NCBI GenBank assembly: GCA_964579505.1
Contig: CAZOGC010000032.1
Location: 1 to 5,859, forward strand
Reading direction: 5' to 3'
DNA from: JAJYSO01 sp964579505
GTDB taxonomy: Bacteria > Bacteroidota > Bacteroidia > Flavobacteriales > Flavobacteriaceae
DNA: 5,859 nt
Made by a program: the position numbers and the translations under genes. A model generated the notes under the pieces. That model made no database searches. It saw nothing but the letters and a program-made list of their open reading frames with translations, and had not been told where the DNA came from. Below, in pieces: positions 1 to 5,859 of this stretch (positions are counted from its first letter, which is position 1; every line of letters starts with the position of its first letter).

Positions 1-14
1 AACTTTGTTTTGAA

Positions 15-692
15 ATGAAATTATTGGTTATAGAAGATGAAAAGGATTTATTGGATAGCATTGTAAGCTATTTTAAAGATGAGCAATATGTCTGTGAAAC
101 GGCTATGGATTACCGTGGCGCATTAGAAAAGATTGAACTTTATCATTATGACTGCATTCTTTTAGATATTAATTTGCCCGGTGGCAGCGGTCTTAAATTG
201 TTGGAAATCCTGCGTAATGATAAAAACCGGGATAGTGTCATCATTATTTCTGCAAGAGATAGCCTGGATGATAAGATTTCCGGTCTTCATCTTGGGGCAG
301 ACGACTATCTGGCAAAGCCTTTTCATTTGTCGGAATTGAGTGCACGTATTGCTTCCGTTATTCGCAGGAAATATGCACAGGGAAATAATATTTTGGAATT
401 TGGCGACCTTACTATTGATTTATTATCAAAAACGGTCAAAGTGAATGAAGGTTTTATAGACCTTACTCCAACGGAGTACGAGCTTTTATTATTTTTAGTC
501 ACCAACAAAAACAAGGTTGTTTCAAAAAATGCGATTGCGATGCATCTGCTTGGAGATGAAGCAGAATTTTTGATACAATATGACACCATCTACGCTCATA
601 TCAAAAACCTAAAGAAAAAAATGGCAAAAGCCGGGTGTCAAGATTACATTCAGTCACGATACGGAATGGGGTATAAAATGGAGATTAAATGA
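15..692 (+). CDS. OmpR/PhoB-family DNA-binding response regulator
   Basis: Cytoplasmic transcription factor, 225 aa, the usual length for this family. The receiver domain spans about residues 1-118: acidic pair E7/D8, phospho-acceptor D51 in LLDINLPGGSG, switch residue S79, aromatic switch Y98 and conserved K101 in KPF. The C-terminal winged helix spans about 124-224, with LTPTEYELL (150-158), a probable recognition helix around 188-203 (YDTIYAHIKNLKKKM) and the wing hairpin RYGMGYKM. The recognition helix ends in lysines where many OmpR proteins have RLRxK, as is common in Bacteroidota. ATG at 15 gives a canonical receiver start (MKLLVIEDE). Only 14 bases precede it, so its promoter is mostly outside the window. 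The stop overlaps the start of the kinase gene (ATGA), indicating one transcription unit. Known for the family: phosphorylation at the Asp promotes dimerisation on direct repeats of about 11 bp. Inferred: it binds the three repeat pairs upstream of the downstream genes. Family call is secure; the PmrA-like role is inference. Confidence 0.96.
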   Translation: MKLLVIEDEKDLLDSIVSYFKDEQYVCETAMDYRGALEKIELYHYDCILLDINLPGGSGLKLLEILRNDKNRDSVIIISARDSLDDKISGLHLGADDYLAKPFHLSELSARIASVIRRKYAQGNNILEFGDLTIDLLSKTVKVNEGFIDLTPTEYELLLFLVTNKNKVVSKNAIAMHLLGDEAEFLIQYDTIYAHIKNLKKKMAKAGCQDYIQSRYGMGYKMEIK

Positions 693-1963
693 AACTTTTA
701 AAGCGTGTTTTAAAGAGCTATTTGATTTATTCGGCGTTGATACTGCTCATATCCATTCCGCTGTCTTATTTTACTACGCGTGCGCTATGTTTGCAAGATG
801 TTGATGAAGCCTTGCAAAACCGCAAGCAGGAAGCCATTGCGCAAATTCAGGCACATCCGGAACTATTAAACAACCTGCCTTGGAATGATTTTACAAAAAA
901 CACAATCATTTATCCACCGGTAAAAAATGGACGGTCTGATAAAATCATTATAGCGAGCAGATACAATGAAATTAGCGAAGAAAATGAACCCTACCGGGTA
1001 TTGCATTCTTTTATCCAAATTGACAACCGGGTATATCCAATTACCTTGCGTATTTCGCTTATTGATATTGAAGATTTGATTCAGGGAGTCGTCTTATCTT
1101 CTACATTATTGATTGTACTTATTTTAGGCGGGCTTTTTCTCATCAACCGGAATCAATCCAAAAAAATATGGTTGCCCTTTTACCGGATTTTAAATCAATT
1201 AAAGGCATTTAATCTTGACCAAAAACCAAATTTCAATTTTGCTCCAACCAATATCAGTGAATTTCAAGAATTACAACAGGCCATTTTAACGCTGTCCGAA
1301 AGGGTTTACAAATCCTATCTGCAACAAAAAGAATTTACCGGCAACGCCGCCCACGAATTACAAACACCCTTAGCAGCTATTCAGGCTAAATTAGAGTTAT
1401 TGATTCAGGATAAAGACCTGACCGAAAAGCAGTCTAATTATTTACAGTCAATGGAAGAGACCGTAATCAAGACAACCCGACTTAATAAAGCCTTGCTTTT
1501 ATTGACAAAAATAGATAATGAACAATTTATTGACCGGGAAAATATAGAAATTACCGAATTAGTAAAAAAATTGCTTCAGCAGGCGAAGTATAAAATTGAT
1601 TTTAAGGAAATTTCGCTTGAAACCAACTATGAAGATTTTACGATTAGCGCCAACACCGTACTTATCGAGATTTTGTTAAACAATTTAATCAACAATGCCC
1701 TGCGCTATTCGCCTTCAAAAAGTAGCATTGAAGTGAACGTTGCTCCCGAATTTATTGAAATAAAAAATGATGGGTTGCCTTTACCCTTTTCGGAAGACAA
1801 ATTATTTCAACGATTTCAAAAAGGGAGCCATTCAGGGGCTTCGAGTGGCAACGGATTGGGATTGGCGATTGTAAAGAAAATTTGTGACACCTGCGGGTAT
1901 GCCATACACTATAATTACTTGGAAAACAGACATATATTCACCCTAAACTTCGGTTCTAAGTAA
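689..1963 (+). CDS. Membrane sensor histidine kinase, partner of the upstream regulator
   Basis: Inner-membrane sensor kinase, 424 aa. TM1 is at about 13-31, a periplasmic sensor loop of about 100 residues follows (roughly 32-133), and TM2 is at about 134-153. A HAMP-like linker (about 160-210, with the typical E191-F-x-x-L) precedes the HisKA helix with H222 in AAHELQTPLAAI. The HATPase_c domain runs from about 315 to 422: N box EILLNNLINNALRYS (N336), a G1 box reading N360-D361-G362 where many kinases have D-x-G, F box LFQRF (372-376) and G2 box GNGLGLAI (387-394). The linker and short input domain recall the PmrB/QseC group. The loop contains the acidic run EISEENE (94-100). The start at 689 overlaps the regulator stop by 4 bases, so the pair is co-transcribed and probably translationally coupled. 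Expected reaction: ATP-dependent autophosphorylation at H222 and transfer to D51 of the regulator. The signal is not visible from sequence. Confidence 0.95.
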   Translation: MKLLKRVLKSYLIYSALILLISIPLSYFTTRALCLQDVDEALQNRKQEAIAQIQAHPELLNNLPWNDFTKNTIIYPPVKNGRSDKIIIASRYNEISEENEPYRVLHSFIQIDNRVYPITLRISLIDIEDLIQGVVLSSTLLIVLILGGLFLINRNQSKKIWLPFYRILNQLKAFNLDQKPNFNFAPTNISEFQELQQAILTLSERVYKSYLQQKEFTGNAAHELQTPLAAIQAKLELLIQDKDLTEKQSNYLQSMEETVIKTTRLNKALLLLTKIDNEQFIDRENIEITELVKKLLQQAKYKIDFKEISLETNYEDFTISANTVLIEILLNNLINNALRYSPSKSSIEVNVAPEFIEIKNDGLPLPFSEDKLFQRFQKGSHSGASSGNGLGLAIVKKICDTCGYAIHYNYLENRHIFTLNFGSK

Positions 1964-1976
1964 TAAGAACAAAAAA

Positions 1977-2012
1977 CTTCAGAATTTATTCAGAATTAGA
2001 ATGGAAATTTGC
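1977..2012 (+). promoter_or_regulatory. Putative operator-promoter module 1 (upstream of the transferase gene)
   Basis: A perfect direct repeat, TTCAGAATT at 1978-1986 and 1989-1997, has an 11-bp period. Exactly 10 bp follow before TTTGC at 2008-2012. The -7 element reads GAAATTTGC, so it matches the Bacteroidota consensus TAnnTTTGC except for its first base. The repeat pair sits where a -33 element would be, as expected for a promoter that depends on an activator. The module starts 13 bp after the kinase stop codon. Transcription would begin near 2016-2020, leaving a leader of about 70 nt before ATG 2089. Binding by the regulator at 15-692 is inferred from the repeat architecture and proximity. 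Confidence 0.72.
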
Positions 2013-2088
2013 CTGCCAAATAGGACATATCGGGCAATGGGTGCTTAATTTCCTTTGGCTTAGCAGTTTAAATTACATTCCGGTAAAG

Positions 2089-4185
2089 ATGAAAAAAACA
2101 CTCTCTAATTATAAAAAATGGCTTAAACCCTTCCTGTACTTAGGCGGTTTTTATTGCCTGGTCTCAATAATCCTGAGGATTATTTTTATTTTTCACCCCA
2201 TCACTACCGACCATTTTTCAGTTTTGGAAAGCCTGCAAATGATTGGGTTCGGTTTGGTTAATGATGCTTTTGTTTTTGTGCTTATCAGTAGCCTTTTTGC
2301 CCTGTATTTACTCTTTATTTCTAATAAAAAGTATAAGAAACCCTGGGGTTGGATCATTTTGTCCCTTCTGATTCTGGCTATGCTGTACGTAAAATTCTAC
2401 CCCCGAAATATTTTTAAGCAATACGGAGGTGGCGTTAGTTTGATTGTGATGATTTTCTTGGGCATAAAAACAGTCTGTTTTGCCTGTATGCTTCTTTTAC
2501 CAAAGTACAGGGACAGGATTAGAAAATGGCTATATTTTCTGACGTTATTTCTTTATACAGCTGCCATTATTCTCAATGCTGTGAGTGAGTATTTTTTCTG
2601 GAATGAATTTGGGATGCGGTATAATTTTATCGCCGTAGATTACTTGGTTTATACAAATGAAGTGATTGGTAATATTATGCAATCCTATCCTGTTATTCCG
2701 TTGTTCGTTGGGATTGGTATCCTATCGTTAGCCGTGTCTCTGGTAATATTTAAGAAGACCGGAAGTTGTTTAAATATTCTTCCCAAGCTCTCCCAAAAGA
2801 TGATTTTATTGGCGGGCTATTTGGCGCTGGCCATTGTTTCTTACTATGTAATTCCTCCCCTTGATCAGCTTAAATCCGAAGATAATTTTTCTGAGGAAAT
2901 CCGGGCCAACGGAGTGTACAAATTTGTCTATGCTTTTGAGCATAACAAACTGGATTACTTTAAATTTTACAAAACACTCCCCAAAAAGGAAGCGCAGAAA
3001 CTATATTTGTCTCAATTTAAACCACCTGTTTTTCCCCGGACTATTCAGTCGGATTCTGCTGAAGTACACAAAAATGTGGTATTAATTTCTGTGGAAAGTC
3101 TCTCGGCCAATTTTTTGGCTCATTACGGAAATAAAAAGAATCTTACTCCTTTTCTGGATAGTCTGGCTAACCAAAGTTTAATGTTTACCAACTTTTACGC
3201 GACCGGAAACCGAACGGTACGAGGACTGGAAGCCTTGTCAATGAATGTACCGCCTACTCCGGGAGAAAGTATCATTAAAAGAACAAATTATAAAGGAAAA
3301 TTTACTACCGGACTCCTTTTTAGAAAGAAAGGTTATCAGGTAAAATTTCTTTACGGCGGTTACAGCTCGTTTGATAATATGGGAAATTATTTTGGTAGTA
3401 ATGGATATGATGTGATTGATAGAAATGCTATAAATCCGGACAGTATCACTTTTGCCAATATTTGGGGCGCCTGTGATGGAGATATGGCCGGGAAGTTGAT
3501 TCGGGTAATGAACAAAGAGTATCAAAAAGGGAAGCCTTTCTTTAACCATTGGATGACGGTGAGCAATCATCGCCCATATACCTATCCGAATGTCGATTTA
3601 AACTTGCCGAAGAATGCCGGAGGGCGGGATCGCGGGGTGCGTTATACCGATATTGCATTGCGGCAATTTTTTGAGATGGCTAAACGGCAACCCTGGTACA
3701 AGAACACCCTTTTTATTATTGTCGCCGACCATTGCGCTTCGAGTGCCGGAAAGACCAAGTTGCCTGTGGCTAAGTATCGTATTCCGGCATTCATATTCTC
3801 GCCCGGCGGTTATGTCAAACCGGGACAGTTTAACGGGCTGATGTCTCAAATGGATTTAATGCCAACCGTCTTTGGGTTGCTGCATTTTAGCTATACTTCC
3901 AAATTTTTGGGGCAAGGTGTCTTTAAGCCGGATTATATTCCACGAGCTTATATTGCAACCTATGAAGATCTGGGTTATATCAAGAATGGTTTTCTCACTA
4001 TCCTGTCACCCAAGAAAAAAGTGCGGCAATTCAAATTGGTTCAGCAGGAGAATCCGGACATTTCGAATGTATTTAATATCCACTACAAAGAAGTGCCCGT
4101 AAAACATATACATAAAAAACTGGAGAACGAAGCCATTGCAACCTATGAAACCGTGTCTCAATGGCTGGACGCAGGTAAATTGTGA
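2089..4185 (+). CDS. LTA synthase/sulfatase-superfamily membrane phosphotransferase
   Basis: 698 aa from ATG 2089. An in-frame GTG at 2041 would add 16 residues, but MKKTLSNYKKWLKPFLYL gives a normal cytoplasmic N-terminus before TM1. About seven hydrophobic segments lie near 13-36, 53-77, 87-103, 114-137, 147-168, 201-221 and 238-256. The family-typical stretch EYFFWNEFGMRYNFIAVDYL is at 167-186. The periplasmic alkaline-phosphatase/sulfatase fold starts near 328. Likely metal and catalytic residues by alignment to LtaS are E336 (VESLS), T376 as nucleophile (GNRT), H494 (SNHRPY) and D547/H548 (ADH). YGGYSSFDNMGNYF and ACDGDMAGK are also typical of Gram-negative members. Such enzymes transfer phosphoglycerol or phosphoethanolamine from phospholipid to periplasm-facing glucans, glycolipids or lipid A. 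Diderm Bacteroidota do not make lipoteichoic acid, so the 'LTA synthase' label should not be read literally. The donor and acceptor are unknown. The gene has its own operator-promoter module upstream. Superfamily secure; substrate open. Confidence 0.93.
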   Translation: MKKTLSNYKKWLKPFLYLGGFYCLVSIILRIIFIFHPITTDHFSVLESLQMIGFGLVNDAFVFVLISSLFALYLLFISNKKYKKPWGWIILSLLILAMLYVKFYPRNIFKQYGGGVSLIVMIFLGIKTVCFACMLLLPKYRDRIRKWLYFLTLFLYTAAIILNAVSEYFFWNEFGMRYNFIAVDYLVYTNEVIGNIMQSYPVIPLFVGIGILSLAVSLVIFKKTGSCLNILPKLSQKMILLAGYLALAIVSYYVIPPLDQLKSEDNFSEEIRANGVYKFVYAFEHNKLDYFKFYKTLPKKEAQKLYLSQFKPPVFPRTIQSDSAEVHKNVVLISVESLSANFLAHYGNKKNLTPFLDSLANQSLMFTNFYATGNRTVRGLEALSMNVPPTPGESIIKRTNYKGKFTTGLLFRKKGYQVKFLYGGYSSFDNMGNYFGSNGYDVIDRNAINPDSITFANIWGACDGDMAGKLIRVMNKEYQKGKPFFNHWMTVSNHRPYTYPNVDLNLPKNAGGRDRGVRYTDIALRQFFEMAKRQPWYKNTLFIIVADHCASSAGKTKLPVAKYRIPAFIFSPGGYVKPGQFNGLMSQMDLMPTVFGLLHFSYTSKFLGQGVFKPDYIPRAYIATYEDLGYIKNGFLTILSPKKKVRQFKLVQQENPDISNVFNIHYKEVPVKHIHKKLENEAIATYETVSQWLDAGKL

Positions 4186-4238
4186 TAATGAGAAGAGTCT
4201 TGTATCTGCCTATTACATTAAAATTGTAGTTTCCTTTA

Positions 4239-4274
4239 CTTCCAAAAGTCTTCAGAATTGGCGTATAGATTTGC
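4239..4274 (+). promoter_or_regulatory. Putative operator-promoter module 2 (upstream of the first PAP2 gene)
   Basis: Half-sites TTCCAAAAG (4240-4248) and TTCAGAATT (4251-4259) have an 11-bp period. Ten bp later comes TTTGC (4270-4274), within a full match to the Bacteroidota -7 consensus, TAGATTTGC at 4266-4274. No TTTG-like -33 element is present; the repeat pair occupies that position. Predicted transcription start is near 4278-4282, giving a leader of about 25 nt before the TTG start at 4306. The geometry is identical to the modules at 1977 and 4912. No terminator hairpin is evident between the preceding stop (4185) and this site, so read-through from the transferase gene is also possible. 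Confidence 0.78.
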
Positions 4275-4305
4275 ACCCAAGTTGAATCATAAATAGATAC
4301 TACCA

Positions 4306-4899
4306 TTGGAAACGGTAATAGACAAATTAAAAGCGCTTGATACAAGTTTATTTTTGTTCTTAAACAGCCATCATTCTGCTTTTTTCAACCCTATTATGTA
4401 TTGGGCAAGCAACAAATGGTTTTGGGTTCCTTTTTATCTATTAATTGCCGTATTAATTGTGCGAGTTTACAAGCGTAGAAGTATCCTTATTTTTGTTTTT
4501 ATAGGTTTGTTGGTTACCATTAGCGATCAACTATCATCTCACCTCATCAAGCCCTTGGTAGCACGATTGCGCCCTTCTCACAATCCGGCATTGGCAGGTC
4601 TTATACACCTGAGCCAATCCGGTCCGGGTGGGCTTTACGGATTTGTTTCGGGCCACGCCACCAATAGTTTTGCTTTATTTGTCTTCCTGACCCTGATTTT
4701 GGGCAAAAAATTCAATTGGCTGAAATGGGTATTGTGTTTTTGGGCGCTATTAGTTTGTTACAGCCGAATTTATAACGGGGTTCATTATCCGGGGGATGTG
4801 CTTGGAGGAATGCTTTTGGGAAGTTTCGTAGGCTATGGTTTGGGACTGCTATACAAATATGTGAAAGCAAATTTCGGAAGCCATTATAATTGGATATGA
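4306..4899 (+). CDS. PAP2-family integral membrane phosphatase (small, LpxF/UppP-like)
   Basis: 197 aa. The three-part PAP2 (lipid phosphate phosphatase) signature is complete: K82-x6-R89-P90 (KPLVARLRP), S115-G116-H117 in GFVSGHATNSF (V replaces the usual P of PSGH, a frequent variant in Bacteroidota), and R154-x5-H160-x3-D164 (SRIYNGVHYPGD). H117 and H160 are the expected nucleophile and general acid/base. Hydrophobic spans lie near 40-54, 58-74, 121-132, 138-153 and 165-183, with no cleavable signal peptide, so it is an inner-membrane enzyme acting at the periplasmic face. A TTG start is chosen because an in-frame TAG lies at 4294-4296 and the N-terminus METVIDKLKALDTSLFLFLN fits the family; the next ATG (4396) would remove about 30 conserved residues. 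Likely substrates are lipid A phosphate or undecaprenyl pyrophosphate; sequence alone does not decide. It has its own putative regulated promoter. Confidence 0.92.
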   Translation: METVIDKLKALDTSLFLFLNSHHSAFFNPIMYWASNKWFWVPFYLLIAVLIVRVYKRRSILIFVFIGLLVTISDQLSSHLIKPLVARLRPSHNPALAGLIHLSQSGPGGLYGFVSGHATNSFALFVFLTLILGKKFNWLKWVLCFWALLVCYSRIYNGVHYPGDVLGGMLLGSFVGYGLGLLYKYVKANFGSHYNWI

Positions 4900-4911
4900 A
4901 GCATTAAGCCC

Positions 4912-4947
4912 CTTCCAAAAGACTTCAGAATGGTCTCGTAGGTTTGC
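4912..4947 (+). promoter_or_regulatory. Putative operator-promoter module 3 (upstream of the second PAP2 gene)
   Basis: Half-sites TTCCAAAAG (4913-4921) and TTCAGAATG (4924-4932) have an 11-bp period. Ten bp later comes TTTGC (4943-4947), within a full -7 match TAGGTTTGC at 4939-4947. The upstream half-site is identical to that of module 2 and the downstream half differs by one base. The module begins only 13 bp after the stop of the first PAP2 gene, in a 72-bp gap. Predicted transcription start is near 4951-4955, leaving a short leader of about 20 nt to ATG 4972. Confidence 0.78.
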
Positions 4948-4971
4948 CTTGTATTTTGCAAATCCTTGGAA

Positions 4972-5847
4972 ATGAAATCAAAATTTGTCGCTTTAATAAC
5001 TATAGTTGTTTGTATTTTCTCGTTTTCGCCTATTCAGGCTCAGCGTTCCTTTCAAATTCAAAACCATCAATTTGAAACCAATCTATCTTTAAACAAGCCG
5101 TCGAGTTTTATAACGGGGCATTTAAACCCGACTGGTTTTCAAACACTTGATTTATGGCATAAGGATTTTGATTTTAAAACAAGTCTATGTCACTTTAACA
5201 CTCTTGATGCTCAAACAAAGCCTTCCTTTTTTCAAAATAAGAAGCCATTAAATATTTATTCTGTTGGTGTTTCAGCATTGGGTATAGGTTATGGATTTGC
5301 GGCGTTGCATTCCAATAAACTCAAAGCGCTTAACCTTTCAACTAAAAACGAAATCAGGGAAGACCATCCGTTTTTTCGTACGCATATAGATGATTATTTG
5401 CAATTTTCCCCTGCGGCGGCGGTCATCGGGTTGAATTTAGCCGGTGTAAAAGGCAAACATTCCTTTAAGGATGAACTTATCGTTTACGGTATTTCTTCCA
5501 TCATTATGATTGGAGCAGTTAGAAGCCTAAAACCACTTACGCACGAATTACGTCCGGATGGCTCGGCTTACAATTCCTTTCCTTCCGGTCATACCGCTAC
5601 GGCTTTTGCTGCTGCCGAATGGTTAAGAATGGAATATGGACATAAATCCCCCTGGATTGGTGTTGCAGGATATGCGGTGGCTACTTCTATAGGCGTATTA
5701 CGGGTTTACAATAATCGTCATTGGGTTTCTGATGTCGTGGCCGGAGCGGCGATTGGCTTTCTATCTACCCGAATAGCTTATGCGGTTTATCCGTGGGTAA
5801 AGAGACATATTTTTCACAGTAAACGAAAACCCAAGAGGATGTTTTAA
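4972..5847 (+). CDS. PAP2-family phosphatase with N-terminal signal peptide
   Basis: 291 aa from ATG 4972. A TTG two codons upstream (4966) is possible but unnecessary. Residues 1-23 look like a signal peptide (MKSK, then VALITIVVCIFSF, then SPIQA|Q), with the QAQ ending common in Bacteroidota. Residues 24-90 have no recognisable domain and should be periplasmic if the peptide is cleaved. Hydrophobic spans follow near 94-112, 143-158, 167-184, 228-243 and 254-272. The PAP2 signature is complete and canonical: K187-x6-R194-P195 (KPLTHELRP), P204-S-G-H207 (NSFPSGHTATAF) and R244-x5-H250-x3-D254 (RVYNNRHWVSD). It belongs to a different subgroup from the upstream PAP2 gene, with a longer N-terminus and PSGH instead of VSGH. 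In known Bacteroidota lipid A phosphatases, separate PAP2 enzymes remove the 1- and 4'-phosphates; such a split here is a hypothesis. The basic tail (HSKRKPKRMF) is probably cytoplasmic. The gene is complete, ending 12 bases before the window edge. Confidence 0.93.
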   Translation: MKSKFVALITIVVCIFSFSPIQAQRSFQIQNHQFETNLSLNKPSSFITGHLNPTGFQTLDLWHKDFDFKTSLCHFNTLDAQTKPSFFQNKKPLNIYSVGVSALGIGYGFAALHSNKLKALNLSTKNEIREDHPFFRTHIDDYLQFSPAAAVIGLNLAGVKGKHSFKDELIVYGISSIIMIGAVRSLKPLTHELRPDGSAYNSFPSGHTATAFAAAEWLRMEYGHKSPWIGVAGYAVATSIGVLRVYNNRHWVSDVVAGAAIGFLSTRIAYAVYPWVKRHIFHSKRKPKRMF

Positions 5848-5859
5848 ACTTCTAATTCT

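Noticed and set aside
1..14. AACTTTG just upstream of the regulator ATG as the end of a -7 element
   Set aside because: Only part of the box is in the window and the transcript would be almost leaderless, so autoregulation cannot be judged without the upstream sequence.
917..1540. Recurrent ACCGG pentamers in the kinase gene
   Set aside because: They arise from Asn/Tyr/Asp-Arg pairs with CGG codons and Thr-Gly pairs, sit at irregular spacing, and are explained by codon use.
2010..2037. Weak hairpin (TTGCC with GGCAA) in the transferase leader, as a riboswitch or attenuator
   Set aside because: The stem is only 5 bp with an 18-nt loop, with no U-tract or known riboswitch core; it is indistinguishable from chance.
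2001..2048. A 15-codon ATG...TAA reading frame in the leader of the transferase gene, as a possible leader peptide
   Set aside because: Its ATG lies upstream of the predicted -7 TTTGC, so it would not be transcribed from that promoter, and it has no visible translation signal.
2041..2088. GTG at 2041 as the start of the transferase gene
   Set aside because: The 16 added residues do not resemble the family N-terminus, whereas ATG 2089 gives a normal lysine-rich start just before TM1.
3238..3849. Open frames of 83-110 codons on the minus strand inside the transferase gene
   Set aside because: They overlap a strongly conserved catalytic domain, encode no recognisable motifs and are best read as shadow frames; the same applies to the other internal frames.
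4186..4238. Search for a rho-independent terminator after the transferase gene
   Set aside because: No GC-rich stem followed by a T run is present; the same holds for the gaps after 1963 and 4899.
4952..4958. TATTTTG as an alternative -7 element for the second PAP2 gene
   Set aside because: It has one base too few between TA and TTTG and breaks the fixed spacing to the operator that TAGGTTTGC at 4939-4947 keeps.

Overview
The window looks like chromosomal DNA from a member of the Bacteroidota. It is AT-rich and no start codon has a clear Shine-Dalgarno sequence. Two intergenic regions carry the TAnnTTTGC -7 element typical of this phylum, and the protein types fit. I cannot place it to genus.

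Layout: five genes, all on the + strand, with no RNA genes, mobile elements or CRISPR. (1) 15-692 is an OmpR-type response regulator. (2) 689-1963 is its sensor histidine kinase, translationally coupled through a 4-base ATGA overlap. (3) 2089-4185 is a polytopic membrane protein with a periplasmic sulfatase-fold domain of the LTA synthase / phosphoglycerol or phosphoethanolamine transferase superfamily. (4) 4306-4899 is a small PAP2 membrane phosphatase that probably starts at TTG. (5) 4972-5847 is a second, different PAP2 phosphatase with a signal peptide. The three intergenic gaps are 125, 120 and 72 bases.

The most interesting structure lies in those gaps. Each contains the same 36-bp module: two 9-bp half-sites repeated directly at an 11-bp period (downstream half TTCAGAATK; upstream half TTCAGAATT or TTCCAAAAG), then exactly 10 bp, then TTTGC of a -7 promoter element. 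An 11-bp direct repeat in the place of the -33 element is how OmpR/PmrA-type regulators usually activate transcription. The simplest reading is that the regulator at 15-692 switches on three separate promoters, one for each envelope enzyme.

Taken together, the window resembles a PmrAB-like envelope-remodelling regulon. A membrane sensor responds to some periplasmic signal, and its regulator induces one transferase that adds a phospho-headgroup to a periplasm-facing acceptor and two phosphatases that remove phosphates from lipids such as lipid A or undecaprenyl pyrophosphate. The enzyme families are clear from motifs. The substrates, the inducing signal and the regulator-operator link are inferences.
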